A stretch of DNA of 5,942 nucleotides from Nitrospirota bacterium (GTDB lineage Bacteria > Nitrospirota > Nitrospiria > Nitrospirales > UBA8639), in contig QJYE01000173.1 of assembly GCA_003235785.1 (NCBI GenBank), forward strand, positions 1-5,942, written 5' to 3'. Below, in pieces: positions 1 to 5,394 of this stretch (its first letter is position 1; each line of letters opens with the position of its first letter). The position numbers were made by a program, and so were the translations under genes. The notes beneath the pieces are model-generated. The model saw only the letters and a program-made list of their open reading frames with translations, ran no database searches and was not told the DNA's origin.

Positions 1-473
1 AAACGTTCCCGAAGTTGTTATCCGAATATATCGAAACCGGAAAAGTTCGTTTTGTGTATCGGGACTTTCCGAGAGGGTTAGGCAGCCCACTCCGTGCAGC
101 AGATGCCGCCCGGTGCGCAGGAGAACAAAATGCGTATTGGCCCATGCATGACCGTCTTTTCAACAGCGACGGGCAATTTAGTTCAGAAAATCTCAAAAAA
201 TTTGCCACAGAGCTGAAATTAGCAGAAGGGCAATTTTCTCAATGCCTTGATGACCACAAGTATTTTCCCGACATCGAAAAGGATCTGAAGGACGCCGGGA
301 CATTAGGGATTCGTGGCACCCCCGCGTTTGTCATTTTCCCCACCAAAGTCCCAGACGATCCCAATCTCATTCTCATTCCGGGGGCTTTCCCATTCGAAAC
401 GTTTAAGGAAGAAATCGATAAATTATTAAATCTTCACTCCAGCTCCAATTCAAAGCCCCCCGCTTCGTCCTAA
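1..473 (+). CDS. DsbA-like thiol:disulfide oxidoreductase, C-terminal part (5' end outside window)
   Basis: This is a thioredoxin-fold protein of the DsbA family, which oxidises or isomerises disulfides in exported proteins, normally in the periplasm. The reading frame is open to the left edge: before the TTG at 15 it reads T-F-P-K in frame, so that TTG is internal and the gene is cut. The fragment starts just after where the CxxC active site should be, so the catalytic pair and any signal peptide or lipobox cannot be seen. Visible family hallmarks are the strand and turn VRFVYRDFP, the helical insert containing AARCAGEQ, and the cis-proline loop GIRGTPAFVIF (Pro codon 321-323), which packs against the active site. 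The chain ends in a Ser/Pro-rich tail, SSSNSKPPASS, probably disordered. No clear terminator follows the TAA. The family call is strong. Whether it is an oxidase or an isomerase cannot be told without the CxxC dipeptide. Confidence 0.88.
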   Translation, partial: TFPKLLSEYIETGKVRFVYRDFPRGLGSPLRAADAARCAGEQNAYWPMHDRLFNSDGQFSSENLKKFATELKLAEGQFSQCLDDHKYFPDIEKDLKDAGTLGIRGTPAFVIFPTKVPDDPNLILIPGAFPFETFKEEIDKLLNLHSSSNSKPPASS

Positions 474-603
474 CCTCAGAAAGATCTTCCGTCATCACCC
501 ACTCGCGGCTAAAGATCGCATCTGATTGATCTTATTGAGTGAATCGGGGTACATTAGCTTTAGGTGTACATACTTTTTCAATACATGCTATCTCAACATG
601 AAT

Positions 604-608
604 AGGGA
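604..608 (+). promoter_or_regulatory. Ribosome binding site of the zinc-ribbon gene
   Basis: AGGGA lies six bases before the ATG at 615, a normal spacing, and decides this start. A second ATG at 598 is out of frame and has no such site. Confidence 0.6.
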
Positions 609-614
609 ATTTTC

Positions 615-851
615 ATGACTGATTCATTGTCGTTTTGGCCGGTTGAATGTCAAGAAGGTGAACCAAACCTGTTCGTGTGCTTAACCTGTCTCAATGAAGT
701 CTTTCATGCAAAGGTTCCGGTTGAAGGCTGTCCAGGTTGCGGAGCCATTGGCGCATTTGAGCCCTTCAACTTGGAAGCGATCAAGGATTGGGGGACAGAG
801 GATTTAATTCGAAAAGCCGAACAAGAGCCCTCGCCTTCTACTCCTGCATAA
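615..851 (+). CDS. Small zinc-ribbon-type protein, function unknown
   Basis: This is a 78-residue acidic protein that I cannot assign to a named family. It has two Cys-x-x-Cys knuckles, C22-L-T-C25 and C39-P-G-C42, 13 residues apart. The second is followed by Gly, giving CPGCG, typical of zinc ribbons and rubredoxin-like metal sites. Cys12 and His31 are further possible ligands. There is no signal peptide or membrane segment, so it should be cytoplasmic. The C-terminus (EQEPSPSTPA) looks disordered. The start at 615 has a good ribosome binding site. The aldehyde dehydrogenase begins 62 bases after the stop on the same strand, so the two may be co-transcribed, but nothing in this protein points to a role in aldehyde metabolism. 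Metal binding is inferred from the Cys pattern alone. The gene itself is well supported by start, site and composition. Confidence 0.75.
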   Translation: MTDSLSFWPVECQEGEPNLFVCLTCLNEVFHAKVPVEGCPGCGAIGAFEPFNLEAIKDWGTEDLIRKAEQEPSPSTPA

Positions 852-899
852 CGTCAAGTTCCGTCCATCGATTACGTCAGCCAGCCACGAATCTTGACG
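852..899 (+). repeat. 7-bp inverted repeat between the zinc-ribbon and aldehyde dehydrogenase genes
   Basis: CGTCAAG at 852-858, directly after the TAA, is perfectly complementary to CTTGACG at 893-899, with a 34-base loop. There is no T-run after it, so it is not a standard terminator. The right arm touches the purine-rich ribosome site of the next gene (899-903). A stem of this size with so long a loop can arise by chance. Confidence 0.3.
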
Positions 900-913
900 A
901 AGGTGTTCTGCCC

Positions 914-2347
914 ATGAGTATCAGTGCGGTTAAACCATTTTTAATCAACGGCCAGTGGGTTAAGACTTCGATTCTTGAATCGGTTCGCAGTCCCTATTCC
1001 GGGGACCTACTCGCCAAGGTTTGCCAAGCTGAACCCCAGCATATTGATGATACCATTCAGATGATGAAGCAAGCCGCCAGGGAACTTGCGGCTGTTCCGG
1101 CACATGGGCGAGCGCGTGCGTTAGCCCACATAGCTGATGGGATTGCCGCTCGCCATGAAGAATTTGCCAAAACGCTTAGTGGAGAAGCCGGCAAGCCTCT
1201 CACAGACGCCCGCCGGGAAATAGACCGTGGCATTCAAACGTTCCGCCTCGCCGCCGAAGAAAGCACCCGCATTCCTGGCGAAACGATTCCCATGGATCTC
1301 ACCCCCGGAGGCGAGGGCTACACGGCCACAGTGAAACGGTTTCCTCTTGGCCCTGTTCTGGGCATTACGCCCTTCAATTTCCCTTTGAACTTAGTGGCCC
1401 ACAAAATGGCTCCCTGTTTTGCCGCAGGCAATCCGTTCGTGCTGAAACCGGCACCTCAAACTCCGCTCACCGCTTTACTTTTAGGGGAAGTGTTTTTGAC
1501 GACGGGCTTGCCTCCAAACGCCCTCACCATTCTTCCATGCTCCAACGCCTTGGCGGAGCACATGGTTGAACACCAGGTTTTTCAGGCCTTGAGTTTTACA
1601 GGTTCCATGACTGTGGGTTGGATGCTCAAAGGGAAGGCGGGTTACAAACGAACGCTCTTGGAATTAGGGGGCAATGCCGGGGTTATTATCGAACCTGACG
1701 CGGATCTGGAAACAGCAGTGACTCGCTGTGTAGCCGGAGGATATGGCTATGCCGGACAAACCTGTATCTCCGTTCAACGGATTTTTGTCCATCAATCGCA
1801 CTATGACCAATTCCTTCAATCGTTTGTCAAAAAAGTTCAAATTTTGCCGACGGGCGATCCAGCCTTAGAAACCACCGTCGTTGGGCCATTAATCAACGAA
1901 CAGGCCGCCATCCGCGTTGAGGCATGGATTCAAGAGGCCGTCAGCCAAGGAGCCACTCTCCATACGGGTGGGAATCGCCAGGGTTCCGTGATGGAACCCA
2001 CTGTCCTCACCAACGTCAGTACCACCATGAAAGTCTGTTGCGAAGAAATATTTGGGCCTGTTGTCACCATCAGCCCCTATACAACGCTACAGGAAGCCCT
2101 GGATCTGATGAATGACTCGCCATTTGGATTACAAGCCGGCATCTTCACGCAAAACATCGATGCCATGTATCAGGCCTATGCGAACCTCGAAGTCGGGGCG
2201 GTCTTAGTCAATGAGATTCCCACCTTTCGTGCTGACCACATGCCCTATGGTGGCGTGAAACAGTCCGGACTCGGACGTGAAGGGGTCCGATATGCCATAC
2301 AGGAGTTGACCGAACCCAAGCTACTCATCGTCAAATCGCCAAGATAA
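914..2347 (+). CDS. NAD(P)-dependent aldehyde dehydrogenase
   Basis: This 477-residue enzyme of the ALDH superfamily oxidises an aldehyde to the acid (or acyl product) with NAD(P)+ in the cytoplasm. The length is usual for the family. All core elements are present: TPFNFP with the oxyanion Asn155, NPFVLKPAP with cofactor-binding Lys178, the FTGSMTVG nucleotide turn (229-235), LELGG with general base Glu250, GQTCIS with catalytic Cys284, EEIFGPV with Glu378, and the C-terminal block PYGGVKQSGLGREG. The sequence around the Cys (YAGQTCISVQRI) resembles the lactaldehyde / phosphonoacetaldehyde / non-phosphorylating GAPDH-like branch, but the substrate cannot be fixed. The frame is open back to an ATG at 788, which would overlap the zinc-ribbon gene and add 42 residues unlike any ALDH N-terminus. 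The ATG at 914 has GAAGG at 899-903 and begins the usual strand ISAVKPFLINGQW. A dedicated metabolic partner is not visible nearby. Confidence 0.93.
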   Translation: MSISAVKPFLINGQWVKTSILESVRSPYSGDLLAKVCQAEPQHIDDTIQMMKQAARELAAVPAHGRARALAHIADGIAARHEEFAKTLSGEAGKPLTDARREIDRGIQTFRLAAEESTRIPGETIPMDLTPGGEGYTATVKRFPLGPVLGITPFNFPLNLVAHKMAPCFAAGNPFVLKPAPQTPLTALLLGEVFLTTGLPPNALTILPCSNALAEHMVEHQVFQALSFTGSMTVGWMLKGKAGYKRTLLELGGNAGVIIEPDADLETAVTRCVAGGYGYAGQTCISVQRIFVHQSHYDQFLQSFVKKVQILPTGDPALETTVVGPLINEQAAIRVEAWIQEAVSQGATLHTGGNRQGSVMEPTVLTNVSTTMKVCCEEIFGPVVTISPYTTLQEALDLMNDSPFGLQAGIFTQNIDAMYQAYANLEVGAVLVNEIPTFRADHMPYGGVKQSGLGREGVRYAIQELTEPKLLIVKSPR

Positions 2348-2375
2348 TATGGACCATCTACCATAAATCCATATT
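2346..2375 (+). repeat. 8-bp inverted repeat at the aldehyde dehydrogenase stop codon
   Basis: AATATGGA (2346-2353) is perfectly complementary to TCCATATT (2368-2375) around a 14-base loop, and the left arm begins inside the TAA. The stem is AT-rich and is not followed by a T-run, so if it acts at the gene end it is more likely a weak 3' end structure than a strong intrinsic terminator. Confidence 0.4.
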
Positions 2376-2506
2376 CTGGCCTTGCGCCATTCGTCTCAAC
2401 CTTGTTAAAAATGGGCCTTCGAATGTAGAGAAGCCATTGGTCACGCACTTCGGGTGGTCATCCGGGCTACCTCCTGCATGTCATCCCTACCACTAACCGC
2501 GCAAAA

Positions 2507-2512
2507 AAGGAG
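2507..2512 (+). promoter_or_regulatory. Ribosome binding site of pdaD
   Basis: AAGGAG preceded by an A-run, five bases before the ATG at 2518. It is a strong site and fixes the pdaD start. Confidence 0.8.
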
Positions 2513-2517
2513 TCACG

Positions 2518-3108
2518 ATGGTCCCAACACATATGTTTCTCACCAAGGGTGTGGGTATTCATAAAGAGAGGCTCACCTCTTTTGAGGAAGCCTTACGGAG
2601 TGCCGGTATTGCCTACTGCAATTTGGTGAGTGTGTCCTCCATCCTCCCGCCTGACTGCAAAATCATTCCGCGCAAACGGGGAGAAAAGTTGCTCAATCCT
2701 GGAGAAATTACCTTTTGCGTAATGGCACGTACTGACACCAATGAACGCAATCGATTAATTTCATCTTCTGTGGGCGTCGCGATTCCCTCCGGTCGAAAAG
2801 TCAACTATGGCTATTTATCAGAGCATCATGCGTATGGGGAAACAGACGAGGAAGCAGGCGAGTATACGGAAGACTTAGCGGCACAAATGCTTGCCACCAC
2901 TCTGGGCATTGATTTCGATCCTGACGTGGCTTGGAAAGAACGTGAGCAAGTGTTCAAAATGGGCAAGGATATCGTACGGACCCAAAACATCACCCAATCA
3001 GCTATTGGCAAACCCAATCTGTGGACCACCGTGGTAGCCTGTGCCGTCTTCATTCCACTGGAAAACGTGCCACAGGAAAAAAAGCCACGTAACCGCAAAT
3101 TAAAATAA
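2518..3108 (+). CDS. pdaD: Pyruvoyl-dependent arginine decarboxylase
   Basis: The enzyme converts L-arginine to agmatine and CO2, the first step of one route to putrescine and spermidine. It needs no pyridoxal phosphate. The family proenzyme cuts itself at a Ser-Ser bond, and the new N-terminal Ser becomes the pyruvoyl group. Here the motif is V-S40-S41-I-L-P-P, so cleavage is expected between Ser40 and Ser41, giving a ~40-residue beta chain and a ~155-residue alpha chain. Other family blocks are the N-terminal G-x-G strand region with AGI-x-x-x-NL (29-36), and the VGVAIP strand (85-90) followed by Y-L-S-E102, the likely catalytic acid. At 196 residues it is about 30 longer than the well-known archaeal enzyme. 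The extra length lies partly in a basic insert after the PP (RKRGEK) and in a highly basic tail (KKPRNRKLK). The strong ribosome site and the 170-base leader suggest separate expression from the aldehyde dehydrogenase. No agmatinase or agmatine deiminase is in the window. Confidence 0.9.
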   Translation: MVPTHMFLTKGVGIHKERLTSFEEALRSAGIAYCNLVSVSSILPPDCKIIPRKRGEKLLNPGEITFCVMARTDTNERNRLISSSVGVAIPSGRKVNYGYLSEHHAYGETDEEAGEYTEDLAAQMLATTLGIDFDPDVAWKEREQVFKMGKDIVRTQNITQSAIGKPNLWTTVVACAVFIPLENVPQEKKPRNRKLK

Positions 3109-3168
3109 TAGCTGAGCACCCAGAGGTTCTGTGCCAATCATCCTTTCTCCCCCTACCCTAACCTCCTC

Positions 3169-3218
3169 TTCCGTGTAATCAGGTCATCGTCAACCCGTTA
3201 CAGCCTGATTACACGGAA
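3169..3218. repeat. Perfect 15-bp inverted repeat between pdaD and xth, possible bidirectional transcription end
   Basis: TTCCGTGTAATCAGG (3169-3183) is repeated exactly, inverted, at 3204-3218 with a 20-base loop. The right arm covers the last two codons and stop of xth on the minus strand; the left arm is free spacer. The place between two converging genes is where a shared terminator is expected, and the stem is far longer than chance. However, neither strand has a T-run after the stem: the plus strand continues AAATTCTG, the minus strand GAGGAGG. It may act as a Rho-independent terminator of poor type, as a 3' end that blocks exonucleases, or as an insulator against antisense transcripts. 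Confidence 0.85.
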
Positions 3219-3985
3219 AATTCTGCCCACAGAATGGTATGGTCTGACGGCTGGTCAGCCTTACGCGCATTCACATCAACATGAATGACCTGAGAATGCG
3301 GCAACAGAGATGGCGTCACCATCATATGATCAATCCGCCATCCACGATTGGCCTCCATCGCATCTGGCCGTCGGTAATCCCAAAAAGTAAATTGCTGCCG
3401 ACGTGGGTAATGATGGCGAAACACATCCACAAACCCCCAAGACACTGCATCCTGATAGGCCTGCCGCGCATCTTCATGAAAGCACACATGCTTCAAATGT
3501 TTTTCGGGGTGATGAACATCTATGGATTCCGGTGCCACATTCATATCCCCACACCAGATGGCAGGCGTTCCCGCTGAAAGAGTTCTGGAAAAATAGCGTT
3601 TCAGGCGCTGAAACCATGCCAGCTTATAGGCATATTTTGGAGAATCAAGGGCATTCCCCTGAGGGATGTACGTATTGATAATAGGAATACCTTGAATGAC
3701 CACTCGTGCCAAGCGGGTGGGATCTTCCTGCGGTTGCCCGTCTTGAAATCCGAAGGAAACCTCTTCGGGCTCAACCCGGCTGAAAATGGCGACCCCATTG
3801 TACGATTTTTCACCACAAAAATTCAGAACATAGGGTAAGTCAGCAAAGGCTTCAAGAGGAAAATCCTGATCTTGGACTTTGGTCTCCTGAAGACACATGA
3901 CGTCCGGCATATGACGACGGAGCCAGGGATGCAGAATGTCGATCCGCTTTCGAATAGAATTCACATTATAGGTGGCAATTTTCAT
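3209..3985 (-). CDS. xth: Exodeoxyribonuclease III / AP endonuclease
   Basis: This 258-residue enzyme of the exonuclease-endonuclease-phosphatase superfamily cleaves DNA at abasic sites and removes 3' blocking groups in base excision repair, using Mg2+. All active-site residues of the ExoIII family are in place: Y-N7-V-N-S, LQE34TK (metal ligand), N-T-Y106-I-P-Q-G, CGD147MN149VAP, W-R-I-D219-H, and P-S-D248-H249-T at the C-terminus. The linker HPEKHLKHVCFHEDARQAY is also typical. The frame can start at a TTG at 4003, but the ATG at 3985 gives the standard N-terminus MKIATYNVNSIR and is preceded by GGAAG (3997-4001) at 11 bases. The gene is divergent from the 206-aa gene and convergent with pdaD, so it is probably a single-gene unit. 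No LexA-like site is evident upstream. A long inverted repeat overlaps its stop codon. Confidence 0.95.
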   Translation of the reverse strand: MKIATYNVNSIRKRIDILHPWLRRHMPDVMCLQETKVQDQDFPLEAFADLPYVLNFCGEKSYNGVAIFSRVEPEEVSFGFQDGQPQEDPTRLARVVIQGIPIINTYIPQGNALDSPKYAYKLAWFQRLKRYFSRTLSAGTPAIWCGDMNVAPESIDVHHPEKHLKHVCFHEDARQAYQDAVSWGFVDVFRHHYPRRQQFTFWDYRRPDAMEANRGWRIDHMMVTPSLLPHSQVIHVDVNARKADQPSDHTILWAEFSV

Positions 3986-4003
3986 TGTGATCGTGACTTC
4001 CAA

Positions 4004-4181
4004 AAAAGTACTTGGTCAACTATTGCGATTTACCTATTGGTGAGGGCTTTACCCTTACGACAACCCTTCAGTCAAAGTCGAAGAAGCCTTGAACTGCGCC
4101 TGTCGGAAGTGAATACCCTCTAACAAGCGTAAAGGAGGTGCTGGCTCAGACTGACCAACTCCTGCTATATCTCATAAGCCT
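4004..4181. other. Divergent intergenic region between xth and the 206-aa gene
   Basis: Both promoters should lie here. On the minus strand TTGACT (4070-4075) with an 18-base spacer leads to TAAAGC, a poor -10. On the plus strand TTGAAC (4089-4094) with a 17-base spacer leads to AATACC (4112-4117), also poor. It would place a transcript start near 4124, just before the Shine-Dalgarno-like run at 4131. Neither is convincing alone. No coding sequence is visible: an 83-codon plus-strand open frame from 3872 to 4123 is mostly the complement of xth. Confidence 0.3.
4131..4163 (+). promoter_or_regulatory. Full anti-Shine-Dalgarno match with potential masking hairpin, leader of the 206-aa gene
   Basis: AAAGGAGGTG at 4131-4140 is a complete ten-base complement to the usual bacterial 16S 3' end, yet no ATG, GTG or TTG lies at normal distance after it. 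The next gene starts 41 bases downstream at 4182. The run can be paired: AGGAG (4133-4137) with CTCCT (4159-4163), and inside it TGG (4142-4144) with CCA (4155-4157) and TCA (4146-4148) with TGA (4152-4154). This is an imperfect hairpin with a small inner loop. The sequence match is certain. A role in translation control is inference. Confidence 0.4.
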
Positions 4182-4802
4182 ATGAACATGGAAAATTCCT
4201 TAACATCTGATGAATGGCGCGTCTTTGCCAATCACGATTTTTTTCTGGCAAAAGCCGCGATTTCCGTAAAACTCAAGCGCACGTTAGAACAACTCCACCA
4301 AGCCTTACAACCTGAACTGACGGCTCATCCCCTCCTTGCGCCCGATGACTTTACGCCTGAGTCAGTCCAATTTGTCAAAGGCGAACACCTTGAAGCCTGT
4401 CCATATCAATATCTTGATTTCCCCCGATATTACACCCGCCAAGACAAGCTCGCGTTTCGTTCGCTCTGTTGGTGGGGGCATCACCTTGTCTTCGCCCTGA
4501 TCGTAGAAGGGGCACTCGTCAAACAATATCGAACCAATTTATTCAACCGATTCTCGGACGTGGCAGATCGTCAACTCAGCATATGCCTCAGTTCTTCATT
4601 ATGGGAATGGAAATCTGGACCAGGATTTACGCTGGACATCACACGCAACCATCGCTCAGAAATCGCCGCGGTCTTAGATCGCCGAACATCCTTCAAGATT
4701 GCGCGATTTCTCTCACTTGACGATCTTGAGACTGAGAACGATCACATCATTCAGGCAGGAGTCACCACCTTCCGCTCGATCCTTCCGATCATCACACCCT
4801 GA
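4182..4802 (+). CDS. Uncharacterised 206-aa protein
   Basis: I do not recognise this protein as a named family. It is soluble by appearance, with no signal peptide or membrane segment, and mixed alpha/beta. Residues about 11-45 form an amphipathic helical region (DEWRVFANHDFFLAKAAISV), followed by a likely helix (KRTLEQLHQALQ). In the middle is a striking aromatic block, CPYQYLDFPRYYTRQDKLAFR (about 72-92), then the CWWGHHLVFALIVEG strand (95-109). The LDFPR string next to conserved-looking aromatic and His residues has the look of a conserved core. The C-terminal part (SLWEWKSGPGFTLDI, then the helix RSEIAAVLDRRTSFKIARFLSL) seems to be a second small unit. The start is ATG 4182 or the in-frame ATG 4188. 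Neither has a ribosome site at normal spacing, and no start codon lies further upstream in frame before the stop at 4152. It is monocistronic and convergent with the DUF2726 gene, with 24 bases between stops. Codon use resembles its neighbours. Confidence 0.75.
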   Translation: MNMENSLTSDEWRVFANHDFFLAKAAISVKLKRTLEQLHQALQPELTAHPLLAPDDFTPESVQFVKGEHLEACPYQYLDFPRYYTRQDKLAFRSLCWWGHHLVFALIVEGALVKQYRTNLFNRFSDVADRQLSICLSSSLWEWKSGPGFTLDITRNHRSEIAAVLDRRTSFKIARFLSLDDLETENDHIIQAGVTTFRSILPIITP

Positions 4803-4826
4803 CTTCTTCCCGAAGCCAACAACAAC

Positions 4827-5369
4827 TCACTCGTCTTCGGCCAAGCCCAACAATTCGGTCACATGCTCAACTGAATACGTCTGATTGAGATGAAGAACGA
4901 CCGCATTGATCCCCGCAGCTTTCAATACCGTATCAACCACATGGTCTCGCTTTTCCAGCTGTGGCCCCTCTGTTCCATTTTTGGCAAACCGCACAACCAT
5001 CGTCGTTTGAAGTGTGCCGGGATGCGCCAACACAACATCCAGCCGAACCGGCTGAATCGTTCGCATGAGGGCCTTACGTGCCTCTTCATCCTTATCCGCC
5101 ACCGAGACGACCTGCAAAATCGGCAACTTGACTAAGACCAACAGATAATCTTGAGCCGCCAATCTAATCAGGTTGAACAGCGTGGCCTCATCGGGAGTCA
5201 TTAAGGCCCTGGCAGTCACCTCACTTTCCGAAATATCCGAAGCCCCTTCAAGGACGGCCACCTTAGAGAGCGGACGACGCCACACCCATTGCAACAAAAA
5301 GACAACAGCCAAAATTACTCCGGCTAAAAGTACAATAGACCATCCATTTGGTGGCATCAGAACATCCAT
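4827..5369 (-). CDS. Membrane-anchored DUF2726-type protein
   Basis: This is a 180-residue protein (from the chosen start) with one N-terminal membrane helix, about residues 10-30 (WSIVLLAGVILAVVFLLQWVW), followed by basic WRRPLSK. The positive charge on the C-terminal side of the helix argues that the body is cytoplasmic. The body (about 55-176) matches the DUF2726 pattern: ALMTPDEATLFNLIRLA, then a strand with KLPILQVVSV, then P-x-R-L-D111-V-V-L-A-H-P-G-T-L, and a C-terminal AAGINAVVLHL strand. In members I know, the strand after the TL turn carries an acidic core of V-I-E-L-D type; here it reads VVRFAKN, so the acidic residues are missing. The start is uncertain: ATG 5369, ATG 5357 and ATG 5423 are all in frame and none has a clear ribosome site. 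I chose 5369 because 5423 lies inside anmK and adds 18 residues unlike a membrane-anchor start. Translation may be coupled to anmK, which ends 25 bases upstream. Confidence 0.75.
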   Translation of the reverse strand: MDVLMPPNGWSIVLLAGVILAVVFLLQWVWRRPLSKVAVLEGASDISESEVTARALMTPDEATLFNLIRLAAQDYLLVLVKLPILQVVSVADKDEEARKALMRTIQPVRLDVVLAHPGTLQTTMVVRFAKNGTEGPQLEKRDHVVDTVLKAAGINAVVLHLNQTYSVEHVTELLGLAEDE

Positions 5370-5394
5370 GGATTTGTGAAAAAAACATGCACGG

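Noticed and set aside
512..533. AAGATC / GATCTT inverted repeat after the DsbA-like gene, considered as a terminator.
   Set aside because: Only six AT-rich pairs with a ten-base loop and no T-run; not enough to call.
526..563. TTGATC or TTGAGT followed by TACATT or CTTTAG, considered as a promoter for the zinc-ribbon gene.
   Set aside because: Spacing or -10 match is poor in each combination, and several equally weak alternatives exist in the same 140 bases.
788..913. An in-frame ATG at 788 would extend the aldehyde dehydrogenase by 42 residues.
   Set aside because: It overlaps the zinc-ribbon gene by 64 bases, has no ribosome site, and the added residues do not resemble an ALDH N-terminus, which begins properly after ATG 914.
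2382..2410. TTGCGC with a 17-base spacer to TTAAAA, considered as a pdaD promoter.
   Set aside because: Only about three of six bases match in each box; not above chance.
2826..3137. 103-codon minus-strand open frame opposite pdaD.
   Set aside because: It lies almost wholly antisense to a confidently identified enzyme gene and has no family features or ribosome site.
3872..4123. 83-codon plus-strand open frame ending just before the Shine-Dalgarno-like run at 4131.
   Set aside because: Most of it is the complement of the xth N-terminal coding sequence, it has no ribosome site, and the translation has no domain-like character.
4810..4839. CCGAAG / CTTCGG inverted repeat around the convergent stops of the 206-aa and DUF2726 genes.
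   Set aside because: Six pairs with an 18-base loop inside coding sequence and no T-run; too weak to name a terminator.
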